Made by a program: the position numbers and the translations under genes. From the NCBI RefSeq assembly GCF_964340395.1, contig NC_135555.1, positions 10,103,931 to 10,167,930 on the forward strand: 64,000 nucleotides of DNA. Direction: 5' to 3'. Source of the stretch: Glandiceps talaboti (lineage: Eukaryota > Hemichordata > Enteropneusta > Spengelidae). Below, piece after piece: positions 60,601 to 64,000 of this stretch. The stretch's first letter is position 1. Each line of letters starts with the position of its first letter. Below the pieces are notes generated by a model. That model was not told the DNA's origin. It saw only the letters and a list, made by a program, of their open reading frames with translations, and did no database searches.

Positions 60601-62475
60601 TACTCGCATGTGATACGAATTATTTTAGTAAGTACCCCAGTAATTAGCATATGTGAGGGCTGCCCTTTGTATTGGAAAGGTGAGGATGATGTTAAATTTT
60701 GTGATGTTTGAGAGTATAAGATTTCCTCATTCCATAACCTGGCATGTGCGAAGTCAAAATGTTATCTGAACGGGTTAAACAGACAATCAGAATTAGGATA
60801 TTAACTTCAGTCACTGCTTTTCATAGAAACTGAAAAAAAATTACATAAATACACCAACCAAAAATACTGCCAATGGCAATGTGCACAACAGAAATCCAAT
60901 GTCTGACATACACAAGCGGTGAGAGAAACACACTTTAAACATGAAAACCCCCCTATGGGATAATAGAACATCCCATGGGCTTTAGCCAAGTGATTATGTA
61001 ACACTATATAACCATACCTCATAGACTTCCGAAAAGAAGGACTGTTTTGATCAAAAATCTTGAAAACCACTGATCAGAGTTTTCATTTGAACAATTTTTC
61101 ATCTAGACACCCAAAAGTAATGTCTCCATCAAATCTCAAGGCAATCGGTCAGGCAGTTTTTGACAAAGTCATTCACATAGACACACACACACACACACAC
61201 ACATTTCAACATGCCATTATCACTACTGAACCTCAGTTTAGTTGTGCTAAAAATGTTGTTTTCTGTACATACACGTGTACATTGTATAAATGTTTCAGTG
61301 AATAAGATTGCAAATCTGGCACAATATACTACCTCATCTTGACTACCAGACCTCAGGCTTCTATATTGTTTTTTAATGATTGGTACAAAGTCAACTAAGT
61401 GTCCCCTGCTGTGTCACCAATTTGAATTTTTAATACTGATCAACCCGAGAGTCTGGTACTAAGACAAACCAACTTCCTAAATGTATACTCACTGGCATCG
61501 CCTCCAGTTCTGGATATCTAGAATCCAACTCTGCCATCCTCACAGCCTGCATGTGTTTTTTACCTGCCAAGTGTTGTTTAAAACTCTGCGAAAGAGAAAT
61601 TTGGAATTGGTTGTAAACAAAATTTTTTACAAATGAAATTAACTCATACAACAACTTTCTGGTGTGCCAATGGTCACAAAATTAGTTTTTTATAAACCAC
61701 TTACTATTATTTCCCTCCTGTTACCAGGGTTACTAAATACTCAGTATTAGGTAAATTCTTTCGCTAGAGAGTCTAGATGTGACTTATTTGCTTTCCATTA
61801 GCTTTGAAGTTACAAATCTTTCAAAAACTTTAATTGGAAATATAACGAGGCGTAACTATCTGTGACTTCCTTGCTTTCCATAAGCTAGTGTTATGAATCA
61901 TTCAAACACACTGAGAATGGTAAATACTAGGCTAGAGAGTTCATCTGTCACTTATTTGCTTTCCATTAGCTCTGAAGTTACAAAACTTTCAAAAACTTCA
62001 ATACGAAATATAATGAGGTGTGTTAGTACCAAGTTTCATTGTCTACTAGTACCAATACCATAGCTCCCTTTGTGGTAACGACTTGATGATATTCATTACA
62101 CCACTGCATCCTAATCTCCATTTTAACATATACATGTGAATTTTCATTCAAACCAGGTCACATTGGTCGCACTATGGTATTAGCAAAGTAACTGTGACAC
62201 CAGATAGTTTATCGGAGATGGTGACTTACCAGCTTTCCATATGCTGTGATATTACAAACTTTGCAATACTTTGTAGCCTCTTCCATAGCCTTCTGGTGTG
62301 CCCTTTCCTTTCTAATTTTCTCCTCTTGGAGCTTCATATTAGCCTCTTTGATAGCCTTTCTTTCTGCCAACATCACTCTTTCCTTGACATCACGTCGTGG
62401 TTCTGGTTTGATGTCAAGCAGACTAGGTAATTCTTCCTGTGATACCTGACTTGTCTTTCCAGAGGATGCTTGATG
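35198..62475 (-). CDS. Six-finger U1/matrin-type zinc-finger protein, long form (5' end outside window or unseen)
   Basis: Minus-strand exons: 62475-62230, 61585-61493, 50788-50690, 49986-49885, 49066-49010, 48145-48062, 47325-47209, 46398-46306, 40654-40574, 39981-39859, 39324-39241, 38629-36520, 36108-35993 and 35599-35198 (stop). All junctions are phase 0 except the one after 36520 (phase 1). They give 1,268 residues; no start codon was found. Six fingers have the spacing CX2C-X11-13-HX5H (for example YCKVC with HLAGKKH, WYCSIC with HLLGKRH, YCMAC with HCQTAGH), as in U1-C and matrin-type fingers that bind RNA or DNA. Short charged helices link them. The 703-residue exon 38629-36520 is Ser/Thr/Glu-rich, with a 17-residue repeat and an Asp-rich tail. 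The last 133 residues are basic Gly/Arg/Ser. A nuclear RNA- or chromatin-binding role is inferred; no orthologue is named. Confidence 0.78.
36520..38629 (-). CDS. Large acidic repeat exon of the zinc-finger gene
   Basis: A 2,110-base exon. It opens with the histidine half of finger 5 ([17 protein letters not shown]) after a TTTTTTTATGTGCAG acceptor. It continues with Ser/Thr/Glu-rich sequence and a 17-residue repeat (about 37476-37936), and ends in an Asp/Gly-rich tail of about 75 residues. The donor CTATAG then GTATGA at 36520 adds finger 6. If it is not used, translation stops 20 bases later at 36500, giving a form without finger 6 and the basic tail. Confidence 0.8.
37476..37936 (-). repeat. 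51-bp coding minisatellite (17-residue units)
   Basis: Nine in-frame units of the form [17 protein letters not shown]. Two variants, ending TTEPSQ and ITEPSL, occur in the order Q Q L Q Q L L Q Q, which suggests expansion in blocks of three units. Confidence 0.92.
38786..38862. repeat. CATA microsatellite in zinc-finger gene intron
   Basis: About 17 CATA units followed by CA units. Confidence 0.95.
40413..40439. repeat. CAGA microsatellite
   Basis: About six CAGA units in the intron upstream of the finger 4 H-half exon. Confidence 0.9.
41033..41203 (+). repeat. Left inverted terminal repeat of the DIRS element
   Basis: 171 bp, an exact reverse complement of 45852-46022 as read by eye. It contains ACTTACCTGTTGGCAAAATA, whose complement carries a strong splice-donor consensus (CAG then GTAAGTAT). 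It lies on the 3' side of the element's coding strand. Confidence 0.96.
41257..41355. repeat. Internal complementary region of the DIRS element
   Basis: Positions 41257-41314 are the reverse complement of the left end (from 40992). Positions 41306-41355 are the reverse complement of the right end (to 46036). The two halves overlap in AATTCTGTT, the complement of the 9-bp end sequence. This is the expected splint for joining both ends of the cDNA into a circle. Confidence 0.95.
41405..45592 (-). CDS. Gag-tyrosine recombinase fusion ORF of the DIRS element
   Basis: An uninterrupted 1,395-residue frame. The start at 45592 ([19 protein letters not shown]) was chosen over an ATG 31 codons upstream because it opens directly on a Cys/His-rich motif typical of DIRS Gag N-termini. 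Order: Cys/His cluster (residues 9-38), Ser/Thr-rich region, Arg/Ser-rich tract (about 370-440), conserved Gag-like part to about 720, a stretch of about 310 residues read out of frame through the RNase H remnant, then a tyrosine recombinase (about 1050-1395). The recombinase keeps [14 protein letters not shown] (first Arg), [10 protein letters not shown] (H-x-x-R), AGTWRS and the Tyr in FISFYIRDM. All catalytic residues appear present. Gag packages element RNA and the recombinase integrates the circular DNA. Confidence 0.88.
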   Translation of the reverse strand: MTKPKKRGVCGHDMPKQDCHSVCLSCRTCSQSKPCEVCSSWSDENWRKLGKQSDKQRSSKPSASVTTPASVRSSTLTVSSSVTAEPKSGKLSSSSVVLNRPFQDELGSSASGMRSSLGEGSTTVDTIQLSPPSNVPGVAVTSPSPLGEGLSVLDESSQHCDSNRHKATSISESNAGPTRSVGREISCTDVTGPGVATTHVPPRFPVSGSPANRTDCIEGTQTGLHTNLGNFSRVDQSMNRPQITNSSDVSSRPTLSAGQRIQRGLDDSTLYRGSRVYPPQTRAEFRNPQFMPMPTGGVFSDPQQFSGDFGLPPETPWGVFNPQVGWPQQYWQYPWPSHPPYYRAEGSRPTDRRTQHDFMSPTRDSPSRSRRRFRTQRSRDSSPSNQRSPVPRGRSFRSRSRSSSSSKSSESNRSRSRSSERFDRYSSERSPRREPSRQEVSPVRSKRRARRDIDEMSLKAPSDASFGRNEPDTPSVVGNLRSTSPTRDEEFSFHECIQWVYNRYPDRCPKPPPAPTMKSEFCMAFEEMEKSQPVKEPSTLPLSSMYSGQLDKITSEVLGEGNKAAALKPGHFPWLKSRSRAYKTHTTDPWIGYPSLDTDAEAVDAKAKTFNSVSIPGTQLKQLGEMHAESIRACSVMDWFLAVATSELQQETPEMPKVLRLLRIAMKGLYHVSESSARGRAALILMERDAFLKRESNSLTQELKQEARGSSFSTSSLFAGNLTSLANSVVSSRPLATQFATNQHNGSNSSSAEVPFRMVARPEQPSKRQVHFVQSHGSVPVHGCVTRGLGSSPRQSDDSRCLEPPRQLSPHQLARAEGSFPSSARLRDASDRAQCSSPLGQYHRSGIHKQARGNQVSNTVLPLMGTDVVVHRPKDPSVSTSCARETERHCGRSIASQESSSYRVGNPCQDCSPSVSALGRTDCRSVRHLHEQKTASLCVSDSRSESNGNRRCVNVLERTERVCFSPLCTSSNCTEENPRGEFLSHSSSTSVAKPKLVPSIAIPSGRLSSSSPRSREPIVSGKGYCSPQPELVPPSRVQIIERSLRSQGFSEQAASVIARPQRDSTLHTYGEKWKRFSDWCRGGQKDPLDPSPQTIADFLLFLFEEKKYAVKTIMVYRTAIANTVRSIGGPDFGQNKILSNMIRHFLIQRPPKQTPLPQWSLSLVLRALREPPFEPLHSISLKALTFKTVFLLALASGRRRSEIHALDTRSGFIQWRGDQVILRTDPRFLAKNQVLGSLAQPIIIKAIDSFVGSDRSERLLCPKRSLLWYLKRIKPFRGSRTRLFLPIPPSSSDISPAIISKWLVETVKWTYKVSSSSACKLERVTAHEVRALSASWALFSGVPVAQILQAGTWRSPNSFISFYIRDMTQEASKLQSLGPLSVGQSVVVNQRFSTR
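42307..43425 (-). pseudogene. RNase H and downstream part of the DIRS pol, orphaned by loss of RT
   Basis: A second minus-strand frame inside the fusion gene. It begins after a TGA at 43426-43428 with the last residues normally following the reverse transcriptase ([12 protein letters not shown]). It then has a complete-looking DIRS RNase [40 protein letters not shown], and [16 protein letters not shown] with the closing Asp. A C-terminal segment of the sort seen in DIRS methyltransferase-like regions follows ([18 protein letters not shown]). No reverse-transcriptase motif is present on either side. It has no obvious own start, so it is probably not translated. Confidence 0.88.
45852..46022 (-). 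repeat. Right inverted terminal repeat of the DIRS element
   Basis: 171 bp, the exact complement of 41033-41203. It lies 260 bp upstream of the fusion gene start codon, so any promoter for the element should lie in or near it. It contains the GC-box-like GGGGGCGGGGCC. Confidence 0.96.
46557..46582. repeat. TA dinucleotide microsatellite
   Basis: About 13 TA units in the intron upstream of exon 46398-46306. Confidence 0.95.
47436..47893. repeat. TATG/TG compound microsatellite, about 460 bp
   Basis: TG-rich at the left, then mostly TATG units with TGTG interruptions. It lies between two exons of the zinc-finger gene. Confidence 0.98.
48496..48763. repeat. CATA/CAGA compound microsatellite, about 270 bp
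   Basis: CATA units with an internal CAGA block at about 48580-48600 and several CACA interruptions. Confidence 0.98.
50008..50065. repeat. GAAT microsatellite
   Basis: About 12 GAAT units just upstream (in gene sense) of the exon 49986-49885. Confidence 0.95.
52711..52950. repeat. 41-bp minisatellite
   Basis: Six copies of TTCATTTGATTGTTCCTATT followed by CTTCTGGCTACACTGTATC, in the intron between the Arg/Ser exon and exon 50788-50690. Confidence 0.93.
52980..53600 (-). pseudogene. Decayed duplicate of the Arg/Ser exon's 3' end
   Basis: In minus-strand translation, 53339-53545 resembles the C-terminal domain encoded near 55140-55380: [17 protein letters not shown] with [22 protein letters not shown] with SNWMGW, and [15 protein letters not shown] with [15 protein letters not shown] stop codon interrupts the upstream part of the frame. 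The DNA further 3' also matches: GCTGATGGATYCCACTRGGGCAG and the preceding 80 bp occur at 53128-53215, 53217-53311 and 55024-55113. The similarity is clear by eye but diverged, so this is an old partial duplicate or a degenerating alternative exon. Confidence 0.55.
54058..54770. repeat. 70-bp minisatellite, about ten copies
   Basis: The unit contains CATCATTGGGGTAAACCATA, CTCCAGAGGTAATCAGGMGG and CAACCCTTTCTACTCTACTC. Units with GGCGGCA and GGAGGCA alternate in blocks. It starts just beyond the presumed 3' end of the Arg/Ser exon. Confidence 0.95.
54761..54766 (-). terminator. Candidate polyadenylation signal of the Arg/Ser-terminated form
   Basis: AATAAA on the minus strand, 366 bases beyond the stop at 55132, at the edge of the 70-bp array. 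It would allow the Arg/Ser exon to be a last exon. Confidence 0.4.
55132..57030 (-). CDS. Arg/Ser-repeat alternative last exon of the zinc-finger gene (or separate gene end)
   Basis: A 1,899-base open exon coding 632 residues plus a stop. It follows a long pyrimidine tract and CATTCAG acceptor, and starts in phase 0 (AGAQPEMQQ), compatible with the donor at 61493. Residues 1-130 are Gln/Tyr- then Arg/Ser-rich. Residues 134-430 are nine tandem 33-residue units such as [20 protein letters not shown] followed by RYSPPQQ. The last 150 residues form a non-repetitive domain with an atypical finger CX4CX10HX4H ([19 protein letters not shown]) and a helical part ending [11 protein letters not shown] domains mediate splicing-factor interactions in nuclear speckles, so such a role is plausible. 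I cannot name the C-terminal domain. Joining to exons 62475-61493 is inferred from phase and strand. Confidence 0.75.
   Translation of the reverse strand, partial: AGAQPEMQQIGENPSQQDNYESSYFENAVPYSEETDNYYQSWTMSNVSHQSQDVRSKSRSRSYSPRQRTVSGQHSPVPQRNYQTRNRNSRSRSRSRSQRRGKHSNHRSSQRRTKGRSQQSQSKSTYHLQKQASRSPTPQQHYQTRSQKSVSRSSYSPQRQDRHPSNRSLSPQWHSQSRSQRSMSRGSHSQPRQEEYPVSISPTPQWHHQSRSQSHMSRPRYSPPQQRENSRSTSPTPQRYDESRHQRSMSRGRYSPPQQGEYSRSRSPTPQRYHQSRSQRSMSRGRFSPPQQEEYSRSRSPTPQWHHQSRSQRSVSRGSYSPPRQTEHLRNKSSTPQRHSQSRSQRSLSRSKYSPPVQEEYQVSRSPTPQRKQQSRSQSPMSRGRYSPQEQMEHARSRTPTEQRYYESRSQKSMSRGGYSPSRQERYSRHTSPTQQWQSQSRRSRTPQRLDNMYDEFSEEERQQDFEGTTTTTMCPLPECHGHCPERLKLHCFNEHIPKFLWEKYFLGKELEREDVHLILDGLQYLTDYVIRPGAPLEELWKYVYHEIHVQDEIPGNNRITLAYQELMDKMSNWMGWSIPAEFRLDEINSPAVLLHWRVLIQLTTRLNEEERAYFKHLEETLLTQEIQPLDY
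55698..56631 (-). repeat. 99-bp coding minisatellite (33-residue Arg/Ser units)
   Basis: Nine units plus a partial one. The unit is strongly patterned as [20 protein letters not shown] second minus-strand frame is open across the whole array because the repeat lacks stops in it. Confidence 0.93.
57933..58872. mobile_element. hAT-like non-autonomous elements with CAGGGTTC ends and internal tandem duplication
   Basis: It starts CAGGGTTCATACACTTGG and ends GCGAACCCTG at 58655, with a second identical end at 58872. The interior repeats TTTTCCAGGG and TTCCAGAGAGGGTTTGAA many times. A unit of about 220-340 bp (GTTCTGATTCATATGA, GGGTGGCTAGAG, CAGGGGTAGGGAGCATTTTT) occurs twice, at about 58350-58460 and 58715-58815. 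CAGGG-starting ends with TTCCAGG arrays are known from widespread hAT-type MITEs. No clear 8-bp target duplication was found. Confidence 0.6.
59623..59789. mobile_element. Hairpin MITE of about 167 bp
   Basis: AACCATTTTCATATAT and ATATATGAAAATGGTT form the ends. Inner arms TCTAACATCGGTTC and GGACCGATGTTAGA also pair. There is no coding capacity. Confidence 0.72.
61735..62060. repeat. Degenerate tandem repeat in intron 1 of the zinc-finger gene
   Basis: Two to three diverged copies of about 120 bp share CTTATTTGCTTTCCATTAGC, AAGTTACAAA and CTTTCAAAAACTT. Confidence 0.7.
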
Positions 62476-62501
62476 CTATACAATAAAACAAATTATTAGA
62501 T

Positions 62502-62619
62502 GTTATCCCCAATTTTTTTCTTCGTTCAGCCAAGGAAAAGACTTGTGACCTAAGGGGTCTTTGTCACTACGAGTCTAGTGACACCAGTGGCTGAATGAAG
62601 AAAAATATTGGAGAATAAC
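62502..62619. repeat. Dispersed repeat A copy, hairpin form
   Basis: Ends GTTATCCCCAAT and its near complement, with TTCGTTCAGCCA and TGGCTGAATGAA as inner arms, give a 118-bp imperfect hairpin. The middle shares CTTTGTCACTACGAGTC with copies near 11240 and, reversed, with 30870. Confidence 0.68.
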
Positions 62620-63607
62620 ATAATTATGCCAGCACCAGTAATATCACAGAAAAATTGGGGAAAGTAATGGTAATTTTGAATGTTTTGACTCCAATTTCCA
62701 ACACACAAGAACCAATGACGTAGACACACATTGTCGTGACATGGACGTGCATTGTCGTAACTTAGAACTAGAGTATATATTCCATATTTTTAGTTCTAAA
62801 TAGCTTGGTATAATAGTTGTAAAATATATATATTATATCTTGTATCAACTTACAAATGTAGATACCCACATTCCTGGAAATAAAGGCATTTCTTGTAAAT
62901 TTAGAGTTCTGTAGGATCATTCCAAAATTTTCCCTTAAGTTATATTTACCTAAATTGAATATGAATGCCAAGACAAACCAAGTTGAAACTTTGTTCATTG
63001 CAAGTCCTTGCCATGGGAACACACTGTGTCATGGGAGTTAGCAGACATGCATCCATACGCAATAGCAGAACATAAATAGTCATGATTGCTTAAATTTAAG
63101 GTAATGAGCACCTACGAAACCACTATAGCATAAACATAGCCATTATGTCTTTGAATCAAGAAGTTATCCACCTTTCTTGTATTGGGTAGGATTATCATCT
63201 GATCCTCAGATGCAAATGTCCATATTGTATCAGTACAATATTCCACTTACTCAATTTGCAACTTTTTTTTTAAAGAAGAACCACGTGAGAACACCCAATA
63301 TTAGTTATGCAGTACATGTACATGCATATTCATTGAATCGTTTGATTTAATAAGGTTGGTAGGAAAAAGGGTGTGAGTGGCAGTTTCACATACATTGCAA
63401 GTTATGCAACCATAATTTTCTTTGGAACCCTGGTAAGTGACCAGAGAATTCTCAGAGATTTTACCTACTAACTGCCCTTAGTAAAATCCTGGGTGAAAGT
63501 AGTCAACAAAATATATACATATAATACATGTACATATGCAAAAAAAAACGTAGGAGCAAATGAGCATTAAAATCATGAAAAGGTACCGTAGTAAATAGAG
63601 AATACCC

Positions 63608-63876
63608 AGGGGTGAACAAATCATTTTGTGAACAGGTGGTCGCCGGACCAGTACCTTAAAAAATCCAGTGGTCCTGCTGAAAGAAAGTGGTCCCAGGTCC
63701 CGCTAATGTGAAACATTAAATCTTACCTATGAATCTGTATATTCAGACAACTTTTTAACACAGTTATTAACAGTAAGGTACTGGTCCGACGGACCAGACA
63801 AGGTAAAATTTGTGTGGTCCGCCCCAAAAAAAATCGCTAGACCCGGACCCAAGACCAGTGGATTTGTTCACCCCTG
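63608..63876. mobile_element. hAT-like MITE with nested inverted repeats
   Basis: The ends CAGGGGTGAACAAATC and GATTTGTTCACCCCTG are exact inverted repeats of the hAT type. Inside, GGACCAGTACCTTA and TAAGGTACTGGTCC pair as a second, inner set around 63650 and 63775. Flanking bases GAATACCC and GATACCCC resemble an 8-bp target duplication with changes. Confidence 0.7.
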
Positions 63877-64000
63877 ATACCCCTTGTAGTTCGTAGACTC
63901 TGGGTTCATAACTACACATACTCATAGTGTCAAAAGATTCTTGGACACGAATCCCAAATGTTTGCGGACATATCAATACTGACAACACAGCAAAAATTTC

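Larger units (their letters stand above)
57031..61492. other. Intron between finger 1 exons and the Arg/Ser exon
   Basis: No exon was recognised. It holds hAT-like CAGGGTTC repeats (57933-58872) and a hairpin MITE (59623-59789), plus a short CA run at 61184-61201. Confidence 0.5.
62476..64000. other. Region upstream of the first recognised zinc-finger exon
   Basis: No start codon or coding exon could be assigned. The gene's 5' end is either in an unrecognised small exon here or beyond the window. It contains a dispersed hairpin repeat and a hAT-like MITE. Confidence 0.45.

Overview
The window is nuclear DNA from an animal, most likely a marine invertebrate deuterostome or lophotrochozoan. 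Genes have many short exons with GT-AG introns and AATAAA signals, and there are long microsatellites, many hairpin MITEs, a tRNA-derived SINE and a DIRS retroelement. I could not fix the phylum. No prokaryotic, CRISPR or rRNA feature was seen. All coding genes were assembled by hand from splice signals, reading phase and recalled protein families. No alignment or transcript was available.

Layout. (1) 1-7.1 kb: two tandem two-exon genes (+) for small NTF2-like/DUF4440 proteins, duplicated together with their flanks and sharing a 71-bp identical tract that looks like gene conversion. (2) 12.5-23.3 kb (-): a complete seven-exon RPRD1 gene for a CID-domain binder of the RNA polymerase II CTD. 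Its introns hold large microsatellites, minisatellites and SINEs. (3) 23.66-28.3 kb (+): a complete seven-exon POLR2C (RPB3) gene, head to head with RPRD1 across 389 bp, so two RNA polymerase II genes probably share a bidirectional promoter. (4) 29.9-33.3 kb (+): a five-exon gene for a 277-residue Schlafen-type AlbA_2 protein. (5) 35.2-62.5 kb (-): a long gene, open at its 5' end, for a nuclear-type protein with six U1/matrin-like zinc fingers. Five fingers are each split by a phase-0 intron at nearly the same residue. The long form ends in a very acidic exon with a 17-residue repeat, the sixth finger and a basic Gly/Arg tail. A second form probably ends in an alternative last exon (55.1-57.0 kb) with 33-residue Arg/Ser repeats and a conserved-looking C-terminal domain.

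The most striking object is a 5.0-kb DIRS-like tyrosine-recombinase retroelement at 40,992-46,036, inside an intron of gene 5 and in the same orientation. It has 171-bp inverted terminal repeats that are identical to each other, a 99-bp internal complementary region that matches the joined ends exactly, and a 9-bp sequence shared by both ends. Its reverse transcriptase is absent. The RNase H remnant lies in another frame, while one uninterrupted 1,395-codon frame joins Gag to the tyrosine recombinase. This looks like a young non-autonomous DIRS derivative making a Gag-recombinase fusion.
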